Of a DNA stretch of 12,886 bases, positions 1 through 6,167 are shown one piece after another. The notes under the pieces are model-generated. The model did no database searches. It worked only from the letters and a program-made list of their open reading frames with translations, and had not been told where the DNA came from. Origin of the DNA: Synergistales bacterium (lineage in GTDB: Bacteria; Synergistota; Synergistia; Synergistales; 79-D21); the NCBI GenBank assembly GCA_015657435.1, contig JADLKH010000004.1:262672-275557 (forward strand), given 5' to 3'. Each line of letters opens with the position of its first letter. Within the stretch, counting starts at the first letter, position 1. The translations under genes and the position numbers were made by a program.

Positions 1-64
1 GAATATAATACCTTTATGAGGACGGGTTATTAGTAATTGTAAGTACTTATTGGTGCATATCGCA

Positions 65-180
65 TTAATATAATTTCCTTGCAAATAGCTTAATAGCGCT
101 TACTCTAAAGTTGTTGGTTTGGTTTTCCTTGAAATATATCTTTTCAAAGTGACCCGCTAACTGGTTATCAATAAACCCTA
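65..180 (-). pseudogene. Frame-shifted C-terminal continuation of the methyltransferase
   Basis: If one C is added to the CCCC run just before the annotated stop, the frame reads ELPPLGFIDNQLAGHFEKIY and goes on through NFRVSAIKLFARKLY to a TAA at 65-67. This restores a protein of about 186 residues. The ending, with an aromatic-basic strand and then a V-x-x-I-x-L-F-A-R-K strand, is the usual last strand of small SAM methyltransferases. That is why I read it as real protein and not chance. A sequencing or assembly error in a short homopolymer would look the same as a genuine mutation. Confidence 0.6.
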
Positions 181-621
181 GTGGGGTAATTCGTAGTAAT
201 TTCCACCTCTTGAGTCTATAGTTTCAAAAAGCAAGTACCCCCCCTCCTTTAAGCTACTTAAGAACAAGGGGAATATTTTGGCATTGAAGTAATGAATATT
301 AATAATCAGATCAACTGATTTTTCTTGGAAGGGCCAAGTTTCTTTTTCAAGGTCCATATATAGAGTCTCAAGTAAAGCGTTGGGATATTTGTCGTGTTTT
401 ACTTGTTCTATCTCTTTCAAGGCAACGATATAGTTATCTATACAGACGACTCTCCTGCTTAAAGAAACCAAAGGAAATGAATTCCTTCCAAACCCAGAAC
501 CAACATCGAGCACAAGACCATTTATTCCTTCCAATATTGGGAGGAATTTCTTTACAAGGAAGGAGGGGGTCATATCGAAAGGTTTCTTATGGATGGATTT
601 TCTGTTCACAATAAGAGCCAC
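178..621 (-). CDS. Class I SAM-dependent methyltransferase, frame broken near C-terminus
   Basis: The 147-residue product has a class I methyltransferase fold. Motif I is LDVGSGFGRN at about residues 37-46, followed by an acidic residue after the next strand (VVCID), a post-motif DLIINIHYF region and a late LKEGGYLLFET strand. It is the last gene of the Hxs operon, 15 nt after the stop of the small membrane-protein gene. The start is GTG at 621; GTG at 609 is an alternative and neither has a good Shine-Dalgarno. The product stops abruptly after GGNYYELPH, where relatives normally continue. In the -1 frame, coding-quality sequence continues to a TAA at 65-67, so one base appears to be missing in the CCCC run at 183-186. 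The substrate is unknown; position suggests the Hxs peptide or its maturation machinery, but that is inference. Family assignment is firm, function is not. Confidence 0.75.
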   Translation of the reverse strand: MALIVNRKSIHKKPFDMTPSFLVKKFLPILEGINGLVLDVGSGFGRNSFPLVSLSRRVVCIDNYIVALKEIEQVKHDKYPNALLETLYMDLEKETWPFQEKSVDLIINIHYFNAKIFPLFLSSLKEGGYLLFETIDSRGGNYYELPH

Positions 622-636
622 GCCTTAATAGCTTTT

Positions 637-834
637 TTAAAGGTAGAGCCAACTTATAGTTAGGATAGACAGTAAAACCAGGAGAGGGATGCAACATCCT
701 CCGCCAGTAACAGCCCTACCGACTTTCCTTTGCCTACCCGACTTCGTTAAAGGGATTTTTGTTGCCCTGCTTATGCGGGATTTTGCTGCCGAGATACCGG
801 CCAACCTTTTCCAAGAGAAGCCACCCTTATTCAC
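637..834 (-). CDS. Small basic protein with C-terminal membrane segment, Hxs operon
   Basis: This 65-residue product starts at GTG 834. A GGAGG lies 7 nt upstream, and the start codon overlaps the hxsC stop by 8 nt, which suggests translational coupling. A longer TTG start at 849 lacks such a site. The N-terminal two thirds are strongly basic, with KRLAGISAAKSRISRATKIP and then LTKSGRQRKVGR. A GGGCC motif follows, and then about 16 hydrophobic residues (IPLLVLLSILTISWLYL) to the C-terminus. This predicts a tail-anchored protein with a cytosolic basic domain, or a small peptide substrate. I do not recognise it as a standard Hxs component. Its place between hxsC and the methyltransferase points to a role in processing, export or anchoring, but that is inference. 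Confidence 0.7.
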   Translation of the reverse strand: MNKGGFSWKRLAGISAAKSRISRATKIPLTKSGRQRKVGRAVTGGGCCIPLLVLLSILTISWLYL

Positions 835-1981
835 TTCTCTCCCTCCCAATAGGGCCGATTGGTTTTATGTTCTCGCTCAAGACAATCGAGGTTGTGAACA
901 CTCCGCAACAGTGCTCTTTCTCTTGACAAGGCAAACAGGCGTCAACATAACTCTTCTTCCAAGATGAAATAGAGTCTTGAGCGAAGCACCACACATCTCT
1001 CGGCAGGAGACATTTGGGCACGTTATATATTGAGACGTTTATCTGGCGCCTGTGGAGGTGAAGAACCGCTTCTCGCAACAAACCCGCATACTCGGTTGGG
1101 TCAATCCTTATGGTATGGAGATTCTTAGCCGCATCCCCTGTATATTCCAACCCCATGAAGGCAACGTGAGAAACAAATGGGAGATTCCGATATACGAACT
1201 CTGCATAGTATGGGAGACGCTTGAAATTTTGGCGCATGATGACGAACCTTAGTTCGACCAACTGTTTGAAGCGGGTCAGGTTGTAAAGCCCTCGTATAAC
1301 TTGCCCGAATGATCCTCCTACTCCCACAATTTGATCATGGACGTCTTCCGTATCACCATCTAAAGAGACACAGAACAGAAGGTGCTTATTCTGTATCCCG
1401 ACTAACTGCCGTGTCATCTCAAAATCGGCAAATCGTCTTCCATTGGTAAGGATGGAGAGGGCGGCATCGGGGAACCTCCTTTTGCAAATAGAAAGCAAGT
1501 CCTTTAGTTGATCAAGCTCTAAAGTTGGCTCCCCACCGGTGAAACAGATCGTCGTTGTCTTAGGATTCACTAGAGAAAGAATTTGTTTGTTTTCCTGCCA
1601 AAGAGAGGGTTGCGGGTCAGGGTTAGGAGGTTGCGGACACATTATGCAACGGCAATCACACTTTTCTGTCACGAAAACAACATTTTGATGTGAGCCCTCT
1701 TCCCAAATTCTCAGTGCCCGCCCATCGGGATATAACTTGACGATGTCCCCATCCCGAAGCTCAGATAGCTCTTCGTAGGGAATCCCCGTAAGGCATGGTT
1801 TCCCTTCGGTTTTGCTTGGTGGCACTTCGCTACTCGTCAAAAGCCCTGTGTGTCCAAAGCCAAAGTGCGGCTCTTCTGAAGCTAAAATCGTCGGATTACT
1901 CCAAAGAGAGAGATAGGACCTCGAAACTTTTGCAACTACGGGGCTTGAAATATCGTGGGGTGTTCCCCATAAAGTTTTCAT
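827..1981 (-). CDS. hxsC: His-Xaa-Ser system radical SAM protein HxsC
   Basis: This 384-residue radical SAM enzyme has the [4Fe-4S]-SAM motif CxxxCxxC as C108-DCR-C112-IM-C115 inside VTEKCDCRCIMCPQP. The GGEP motif lies at about residues 149-152 (CFTGGEPTL). A Cys-rich C-terminus (CLLPRDVWC, then CLPCQEKEHCCG) probably binds an auxiliary cluster. The N-terminal ~100 residues form a separate domain that ends in a LRDGDIVKLYPDGRALRIWEE segment. The size and the pairing with HxsB are as expected for HxsC, the second maturase of His-Xaa-Ser systems. The ATG at 1981 overlaps the hxsD-hxsB stop as ATGA, with GGAGG 10 nt upstream, so the genes are probably translationally coupled. It presumably modifies the H-X-S repeats of HxsA together with HxsB; the chemistry is not established by the sequence. 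Confidence 0.9.
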   Translation of the reverse strand: MKTLWGTPHDISSPVVAKVSRSYLSLWSNPTILASEEPHFGFGHTGLLTSSEVPPSKTEGKPCLTGIPYEELSELRDGDIVKLYPDGRALRIWEEGSHQNVVFVTEKCDCRCIMCPQPPNPDPQPSLWQENKQILSLVNPKTTTICFTGGEPTLELDQLKDLLSICKRRFPDAALSILTNGRRFADFEMTRQLVGIQNKHLLFCVSLDGDTEDVHDQIVGVGGSFGQVIRGLYNLTRFKQLVELRFVIMRQNFKRLPYYAEFVYRNLPFVSHVAFMGLEYTGDAAKNLHTIRIDPTEYAGLLREAVLHLHRRQINVSIYNVPKCLLPRDVWCFAQDSISSWKKSYVDACLPCQEKEHCCGVFTTSIVLSENIKPIGPIGRERSE

Positions 1982-3774
1982 GAACGGATTGCCTCCAAAG
2001 GTTTACGGGTAATCCAGGACCAAAACACATCCATAACCCTCTCGTCGTTTTCTAAAAGGTACCCAAAAAGGAAATCAATGATCGCCATGTTCTTCATGCA
2101 AAATTCGCTCTCAGGTCTAAATCCGACCACATCTCCTGTCTCAACGTAGTAACGAACCGGATCTGCCCCGCAATAAGTCTGATAAGCGCATGAGGAACAG
2201 CCTGGAAGTATTTCCACACAGGATTTTGAGGTTAGTGATCTCAATTTATGCCCACCGAAAACTTCCTCAAAAGAATTCTCAAGGACGTTTCCTAGGAGAA
2301 ATTCCTTATCTCCAGTTCGAGCAAGCATCCTACCTTCATCGGTGGGATACACGCCCCCATCGTAATCGTAAATTGCCCCGCTTATTCCAGCCCCCGCTGG
2401 GGACTGAAGATCCATAAAGCCTGTCGCAAATGGTGTAAGGATCCGTGACAGAAGCAAAGTGGCGTAGTTCTCGGAGAAATACTCGCCCTGGAGGTTTCTC
2501 TCAAGGATATAGCGGAAGGCCTTTTTGTAAGCTTCAATAAAATCTTCCATAGGGTAACCAAGTGAAGCCATCTCCTCTCGGGCAAATCCGTAAGGATTGA
2601 GAGCCCGGAGGAATATTCCTTTGAAACCTAGACGAATATATTCATCTATGACCTCTGGAAGCTTATCTAGGTGATCCCGTGTGATTGTAAGGAGGGGAGA
2701 AGCAGCGCCCCTTCCCATAAAGTGGCGGGCAAGCGCTAGGTTTTCCGTAAATTTATCGTAACCACTCGAACCATCTCTCATCTTCCGGTGGAGGTCATGA
2801 AGGCTTTTGGGACCATCCAGGGATGTTGAGATTAACACTCCCTCTTTCTTGAGAAAAATGATCTTCTTTTCGTCTAACAAGGCCATATTAGTGCAGAGAA
2901 CAAACTCCAACTGTTTTTTTGCTTTCAAGTTGAGTTCTTTAGCATGGTGGACAATTTGAACGAGAACATCCCAGTTTATGAGGGGTTCTCCGCCTTGGAA
3001 TTCGATCTTGATCTCGGGAGAGGGAGATTCAAAGATCATGTTTACTGCGGCATCGGCAATTTGAGGAGACATATTTTGATATGTGTGTTTGTTTGTGATA
3101 TCAGAGCTTGAGGCGTGACAATAGTCACAGCGACAGTTACAATGCCCAGTCAAAACAACCATGTGAAGGGAAGTGAAATCCTTAAGAAAGGCTTTTCGAG
3201 TCCTCATTTTTGTGGAAAGCATTTCAATAGCCAATTCTAGATCCTGTCCTGCAATAAAGTTCTTGCTTTTAAGAAGGGTATAGGTGGGAGCTGATTTATC
3301 TAGGGATTTATTGAGGAGGTTGCCAAAGTCTTGCTTCGGGATGGCAACATACTCTCCAACGCAATTGACCAGAAGCATCTGGGAATCAGAAAGCCTCTTG
3401 AAGGAAAAGGGCAGGATGTTAAGACTCTGCTTTAGGGGATCTACTTTTTTTTTTACCTGGGAGAAGGCATGCTCGACAATCACATCTCGCATATGCCCGA
3501 ACTCCCTCTCTAGGTACAAACGTACTTGCTGGTCAATGGCTTCGTTCAGAAAGGAATTGACATCCTGCTTGGTCTTTTCGATAGATCCGCATTCTTTCGG
3601 TTTGAAGTGGATACCCACCATGGTGTCTTCCACAGGGAAAATCTTGATGATGTTGCCGCCCATAAACTTATAAGCTGCCGAAAAAACGGCAGCTTGTTCG
3701 TAAAATCCCTTATTCAGACGAACGAGGTATCCCTCGTCGTCTGTTGTGATATACGCCTCTTGATTTACAGACAT
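1978..3774 (-). CDS. hxsDB: HxsD-HxsB fusion: His-Xaa-Ser system radical SAM/SPASM maturase
   Basis: This is a 598-residue two-part protein. Residues 1 to about 105 match HxsD, a small partner protein normally encoded separately. They include the family signature region FLNEAIDQQVRLYLERE (about 75-91) and the following MRDVIVEHAF helix. From about residue 117 the protein is HxsB. An N-terminal LPFSFKRLSDSQMLLVNCVGEY section leads into the radical SAM motif C212-NCR-C216-DY-C219, then GGEP at about 261-264. The C-terminal SPASM-type Cys set (CVEILPGCSSCAYQTYC, then a late FC) would bind an auxiliary Fe-S cluster. The start is 22 nt after the hxsA stop with only a weak ribosome site, so translation may depend on the upstream gene. 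HxsB family members usually lack the first ~105 residues, which makes the fusion notable. Confidence 0.9.
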   Translation of the reverse strand: MSVNQEAYITTDDEGYLVRLNKGFYEQAAVFSAAYKFMGGNIIKIFPVEDTMVGIHFKPKECGSIEKTKQDVNSFLNEAIDQQVRLYLEREFGHMRDVIVEHAFSQVKKKVDPLKQSLNILPFSFKRLSDSQMLLVNCVGEYVAIPKQDFGNLLNKSLDKSAPTYTLLKSKNFIAGQDLELAIEMLSTKMRTRKAFLKDFTSLHMVVLTGHCNCRCDYCHASSSDITNKHTYQNMSPQIADAAVNMIFESPSPEIKIEFQGGEPLINWDVLVQIVHHAKELNLKAKKQLEFVLCTNMALLDEKKIIFLKKEGVLISTSLDGPKSLHDLHRKMRDGSSGYDKFTENLALARHFMGRGAASPLLTITRDHLDKLPEVIDEYIRLGFKGIFLRALNPYGFAREEMASLGYPMEDFIEAYKKAFRYILERNLQGEYFSENYATLLLSRILTPFATGFMDLQSPAGAGISGAIYDYDGGVYPTDEGRMLARTGDKEFLLGNVLENSFEEVFGGHKLRSLTSKSCVEILPGCSSCAYQTYCGADPVRYYVETGDVVGFRPESEFCMKNMAIIDFLFGYLLENDERVMDVFWSWITRKPLEAIRS

Positions 3775-3796
3775 TGTTTCTGGCTCTAGTTAGTAC

Positions 3797-4063
3797 TTAA
3801 TACGAGGAAGAATAATGGGACACGTGGGATCCATGAGATCCATGGGATCCATGCGACCCATGCGAATAATGCCATTGCGGTACTGCCGAATTCTCCTGAG
3901 AATCAACGATGGGTTGACCCAGCTGCAAATAAACAGGAGAATCTTTTGTCACTTTTTGAACATCGAGATCGCTTTGCGCTTGAGCTACCTGGCTCAAACC
4001 TACGATGGATCCTCCTGCGACGGCTATTCCCGTTAGGATCGAGGAGATGAGCTTTTTCTTCAA
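3797..4063 (-). CDS. hxsA: His-Xaa-Ser repeat precursor peptide HxsA
   Basis: This precursor of 88 residues is read from TTG at 4063. That start is chosen because GGAGG (4072-4076) lies 8 nt upstream, while the GTG at 4072 overlaps the ribosome site. Residues 1-29 are a signal peptide: MKKK, a hydrophobic core through GGSIVGLS, and an AQA cleavage site before Q30. A spacer of about 35 residues follows. Residues 65-85 are seven consecutive His-X-Ser triplets with X = Y, G, G, G, G, V, Y, and the protein ends in SSY. This is the hallmark of HxsA, the substrate of the paired HxsB/HxsC radical SAM enzymes. The repeats are encoded by near-identical CATGGATCC-like 9-mers, so the copy number could vary by slippage. 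The mature product should be exported. Confidence 0.9.
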   Translation of the reverse strand: MKKKLISSILTGIAVAGGSIVGLSQVAQAQSDLDVQKVTKDSPVYLQLGQPIVDSQENSAVPQWHYSHGSHGSHGSHGSHVSHYSSSY

Positions 4064-4071
4064 AAGAAGCA

Positions 4072-4076
4072 CCTCC
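4072..4076 (-). promoter_or_regulatory. Ribosome binding site deciding the hxsA start
   Basis: GGAGG reads on the minus strand 8 nt before TTG 4063. It overlaps the first base of the GTG at 4072, which rules out that GTG as the start and fixes the MKKK signal-peptide N-terminus. Confidence 0.75.
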
Positions 4077-4117
4077 AGATTGAGTTGGATATTAGATAGT
4101 TTAACCCAAGCTATGGT

Positions 4118-4146
4118 ATATTAAGCCTCTTGAAGCTTTTTGTCTA
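4118..4146 (-). promoter_or_regulatory. Candidate promoter of the hxs operon
   Basis: On the minus strand, TAGACA (4146-4141; 5 of 6 to TTGACA) is separated by 17 nt from TAATAT (4123-4118; 4 of 6 to TATAAT). The hexamers lie about 55-85 nt upstream of the hxsA start, in the AT-rich gap after the channel gene. A small AGGG-aaaa-CCCT dyad (4149-4160) sits just upstream. I saw no riboswitch-like structure here. Confidence 0.4.
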
Positions 4147-4287
4147 TCAGGGAAAACCCTATGTTCTGTCTGTTGTTTAAAGAGAGGTGTATGCTAACTA
4201 ATAGCTATCTTTTTGTTTCACGCTTCTCAATTCTTTGCCCAATAGGGACGTCCAAAATGGAAAAAATAGTCTCCTGCATAGCCACTG

Positions 4288-4995
4288 CTACGAATGTTTT
4301 TTTAGACTAGTTAGAACAGCAAAAACCTCCTCCAATTCTGCCTCTGTTAACTCTTCGAATCTTTCCAGTTTGCGAATAGCCACTTGGACATACTCATTCT
4401 TGCTGGTTTGCTTTTCTAGGGGGTCCGTAGGGGCAACGAAGTAGGAAGCTATTGTTCCAGTAAGAATCGAAATAAATCCGATACCTGCCAGCATGAGGAT
4501 GGAGGCGACCACTCGTCCTTCAGTGGAACCAGGAGAAATATCTCCATAACCGACAGTTGTGGTCGTAACAAAAGACCACCATAGAGCCTCCCCGAAACTC
4601 AGCTTTTCAAAATAACGGATAGCCACCGCCCCAGTAAGAACAATGGTCATGGTGAGCATAATGACATATTGAAAATTGTGTCTTTCCAGAAATTTTAAGA
4701 GGAATCTACAAGCTCTGGCAAAGTACGCAAGAAGACGAGCTACTCTTAGCACACGAAGGAGACGAAGCGCCCTTACACCTTTCAGCATTGAGTTAAATGG
4801 GAGGATGGCTACAAGTTCTATTATGTGACTACGAGCGTAGTTGGTCTTCGATTTGGCTTTCCAAAGTCCCCATACGTAGTCCACGATAAAAACGAGGTAT
4901 ATTACATTGTCCAATATAACGAGGAGTTTCCGGTTCATCTCTGAGAGTATCGCTTTTTCTCCGATTAGGAGTATGGCAACTGAGAGAAGGGCCAA
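4288..4995 (-). CDS. Voltage-sensor-type potassium channel (6TM ion channel)
   Basis: This is a 6TM K+ channel of the Kv/KvAP-like bacterial type. From TTG 4995 it has 235 residues. S1 is at the very N-terminus, and S2-S3 include LLVILDNVIYLVFIVDYVWG. S4 (about 72-94) has Arg at nearly every third position in RALRLLRVLRVARLL. S5 is QYVIMLTMTIVLTGAVA, the pore helix with selectivity filter is TTTTVGYGD (about 144-152), and S6 is VVASILMLAGIGFISILTGT. A charged C-terminal tail (RKLERFEELTEAELEEVFAVL) looks coiled coil. The frame stays open upstream to a TAG at 5074-5076 and reads QRLYDAIIAGLALL, which fits S1 better. The true start may therefore lie upstream, but no ATG, GTG or TTG is present there in frame. 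A 14-bp inverted repeat covers this start region. A functional link with the Hxs operon is not evident. Confidence 0.88.
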   Translation of the reverse strand: MALLSVAILLIGEKAILSEMNRKLLVILDNVIYLVFIVDYVWGLWKAKSKTNYARSHIIELVAILPFNSMLKGVRALRLLRVLRVARLLAYFARACRFLLKFLERHNFQYVIMLTMTIVLTGAVAIRYFEKLSFGEALWWSFVTTTTVGYGDISPGSTEGRVVASILMLAGIGFISILTGTIASYFVAPTDPLEKQTSKNEYVQVAIRKLERFEELTEAELEEVFAVLTSLKKHS

Positions 4996-5029
4996 TCCAG
5001 CGATTATTGCATCATATAATCGCTGGATT
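4994..5029. repeat. Perfect 14-bp inverted repeat over the channel gene start
   Basis: The arms AATCCAGCGATTAT (4994-5007) and ATAATCGCTGGATT (5016-5029) are exact reverse complements with an 8-nt centre. On the minus-strand mRNA the stem would enclose the TTG start codon at 4993-4995 and the codons upstream of it. It could sequester translation initiation or be an operator. It has no T-tract, so I do not call it a terminator. Confidence 0.7.
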
Positions 5030-5076
5030 TTGTTAAGATACGACGTTTCTTGAAGGTTCTCATCCTCTCTTATCTA

Positions 5077-5433
5077 AACCACATCCCTTCTTCCTAATCA
5101 TTTCATCTTACCTCTAAGTCCGTTCCCCGATCTAGAAAGCCTCAGTCCCACTTCATTGCACTAGAATCAAGAATCGTGCTCAAAGATTACCTAACCGCAA
5201 TTGTTTTTGGATTGTCTCTAATTTCCCTCAGAGGTGTCGAGACTTCAACGAAAAAAGAGAAAGGGAGAATATTTCTACCCCTTTCTCCTAAGTAGCTCAT
5301 ACCGTCACCAGTGATCGAAGCGAACCCCCCTATCTTTCGATAGCTTCTATTGCCTTCCCCAACCTATTCGCACGTGCCGCAGCACGCTTTGATTTGTCGA
5401 ATAATAGCCCGCCTTGTTGCTCATGGCTGGATA
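5077..5433. other. Intergenic region at the compositional junction
   Basis: I see no convincing gene in this stretch between the channel gene and the 114-residue protein gene. It holds the intrinsic terminator at 5251-5287, and otherwise AT-rich unstructured sequence up to about 5250. After that, base composition shifts to that of the mobile-element side. A minus-strand frame from about 5410 down to 5340 reads QQGGLLFDKSKRAAARANRL, which looks protein-like but has no start codon. It may be a decayed gene end. No tRNA or obvious att duplication was found. Confidence 0.5.
5251..5287 (-). terminator. Intrinsic terminator after the 114-residue protein gene
   Basis: GAGAAAGGG (5257-5265) pairs with CCCTTTCTC (5279-5287). 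On the minus strand the stem is followed directly by TTTTTT (5251-5256). It ends the minus-strand transcript that carries the excisionase-like gene and the 114-residue ORF. Confidence 0.75.
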
Positions 5434-5778
5434 TTAGTCAACGTCTTTGACCACGAAACGGCGTATCGTCATTTCTTTCGGTTCCGTCCAACCCCTGTTC
5501 CCGGCCTCATCAAGGATCTTGGTAATAGCTTCCCTATTCTCATTCAACCAGGTCTCGGATTGTGCGGGGCTCGTCCGGGGTTTGTCGTTCATGTTCCTTA
5601 TTGGTTCATACATCCAGACGGATCCGTTCGGGCATATCGCCATAGTACTTTTATCCGAGAACCCAAAGCCGCAGGGTTCCCCCTTCGCAAAAAGCCGCCG
5701 CATTTTCTCCCGTGTGCTCATCTCGATCATCTCTTCCGCCTCCAATTGTTTGGAATGGCGGCTGTATAATTGGTTCAC
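5434..5778 (-). CDS. Unrecognised 114-residue protein downstream of excisionase
   Basis: I do not recognise a family. The product is charged and soluble, with no signal peptide or membrane segment. Its parts are a helical N-terminus (EAEEMIEMSTREKMRRLF), a central short-strand region with CGFGFSDKSTMAICPNGSVW, and a helical C-terminus (TWLNENREAITKILDEAG). Two starts are possible. GTG 5778 overlaps the stop of a 35-codon upstream ORF as GTGA. ATG 5730 (98 residues) has GGAGG 8 nt upstream and would be the better stand-alone start. The gene lies after the HTH excisionase gene on the same strand and ends before a clear terminator. Mobile elements often keep small accessory or regulatory proteins at this position. 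Real gene likely, function unknown. Confidence 0.55.
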   Translation of the reverse strand: MNQLYSRHSKQLEAEEMIEMSTREKMRRLFAKGEPCGFGFSDKSTMAICPNGSVWMYEPIRNMNDKPRTSPAQSETWLNENREAITKILDEAGNRGWTEPKEMTIRRFVVKDVD

Positions 5779-5882
5779 AGCCGCTTACTAGCGCTTGCGG
5801 TTTGGGGTCGGTCCTGGTCCGCCACAGACGAAGGATCGACCTCTTCTTTTGTCCCCAGCTCAATCTTGTTTCTTCTTTTCAA
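5775..5882 (-). CDS. Possible 35-residue ORF bridging excisionase and 114-residue gene
   Basis: A TTG-initiated frame (5880-5882) encodes MKRRNKIELGTKEEVDPSS and a hydrophilic tail. It overlaps the 3' end of the excisionase gene and ends CTGTGA, so its TGA overlaps the GTG of the next gene by three bases. That arrangement is typical of coupled genes, and it is the main argument for reality. The ribosome site (GAAGAG) is weak and the protein is unrecognised. It may instead be a chance frame. Confidence 0.25.
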   Translation of the reverse strand: MKRRNKIELGTKEEVDPSSVADQDRPQTASASKRL

Positions 5883-6027
5883 CGAACTCTTCCAGATCTT
5901 TCAGCTCGATTCTTACCGATCTTCCTAGCCTTACACAGGCCAACTCCCCAGATTTCAGGTAACGCTGAATGGTCCTTTCGCTGAGCGACAGCATTTCCGC
6001 AGCTTCCTTTACGGTTAGCAATCTCAC
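5860..6027 (-). CDS. AlpA/excisionase-type helix-turn-helix protein
   Basis: This 55-residue MerR-like winged HTH belongs to the excisionase/AlpA type. The N-terminus RLLTVKEAAEMLSLSERTI is the classic opening strand, helix and recognition helix. It is followed by QRYLKSGELACVRLGRSVR, the wing, and a final DLEEFVEKKK helix. The length is normal for the family. The start is GTG 6027 with GGGGGGA 8 nt upstream; an earlier ATG at 6035 runs into a stop almost at once. It is divergent from the tyrosine recombinase across a 140-nt spacer. That matches the usual role: a recombination directionality factor and/or regulator of the element's excision and of the int promoter. The family assignment is strong, and the choice between excisionase and transcription regulator is open. 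Confidence 0.85.
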   Translation of the reverse strand: MRLLTVKEAAEMLSLSERTIQRYLKSGELACVRLGRSVRIELKDLEEFVEKKKQD

Positions 6028-6050
6028 ATCCGCATCCCCCCTTGCCTAAA

Positions 6051-6079
6051 AGTATAACATACGTGTCTTAATATGTCGT
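6051..6079 (-). promoter_or_regulatory. Candidate promoter of the excisionase gene
   Basis: On the minus strand, ACGACA (6079-6074; 4 of 6 to TTGACA) lies 17 nt before TATACT (6056-6051; 5 of 6 to TATAAT). The GTG start is 23 nt downstream of the -10 element. The -35 hexamer is inside one arm of the dyad at 6072-6105. Confidence 0.5.
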
Positions 6080-6105
6080 CTCTAGTCTTGACATGTAACG
6101 ACATA
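6072..6105. promoter_or_regulatory. Dyad operator between divergent excisionase and integrase promoters
   Basis: TATGTCGT (6072-6079) and ACGACATA (6098-6105) are exact inverted 8-mers, 18 nt apart. The left arm contains the excisionase -35. The right arm lies in the -35/-10 spacer of the integrase promoter. A dimeric regulator bound here could control both directions. Related ACGTGTC and GACATGT words lie nearby at 6061-6067 and 6090-6096. Confidence 0.5.
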
Positions 6106-6116
6106 AAGATTAGTCT
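6088..6116 (+). promoter_or_regulatory. Candidate integrase promoter
   Basis: A consensus TTGACA (6088-6093) is followed after exactly 17 nt by TAGTCT (6111-6116), a weak -10. Transcription would start near 6123, inside the hairpin at 6117-6148 and about 45 nt before the integrase ATG. Confidence 0.5.
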
Positions 6117-6148
6117 AAATGCAAGCAAAGAAACCTTTGTTTGCATTT
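6117..6148. repeat. 14-bp inverted repeat in the integrase leader
   Basis: AAATGCAAGCAAAG (6117-6130) and CTTTGTTTGCATTT (6135-6148) pair at 13 of 14 positions around a 4-nt AAAC loop. It ends 3 nt before the integrase ribosome site (GAAAGGGGG, 6152-6160). It could be an attenuating leader hairpin, an operator, or a recombinase-binding arm. Confidence 0.65.
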
Positions 6149-6167
6149 CTTGAAAGGGGGTCCGGTC

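Noticed and set aside
689..967. 92-codon plus-strand frame opposite hxsC and the small basic gene
   Set aside because: Antisense shadow of two well-supported minus-strand genes.
4258..4320. Terminator for the channel gene (TAGTCT...AGACTA then TTTTTT on the minus strand)
   Set aside because: The only stem is 6 bp around a long loop that includes the end of the coding sequence. Too weak to call.
5340..5415. Minus-strand frame reading QQGGLLFDKSKRAAARANRL before the terminator
   Set aside because: Protein-like, but no start codon is available. Might be a decayed gene end; not enough to annotate.
5651..5863. 70-codon minus-strand frame overlapping the 114-residue gene
   Set aside because: Out-of-frame shadow rich in Arg, Gly and Trp, without its own ribosome site. 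The GTG 5778/ATG 5730 frame looks more like protein.
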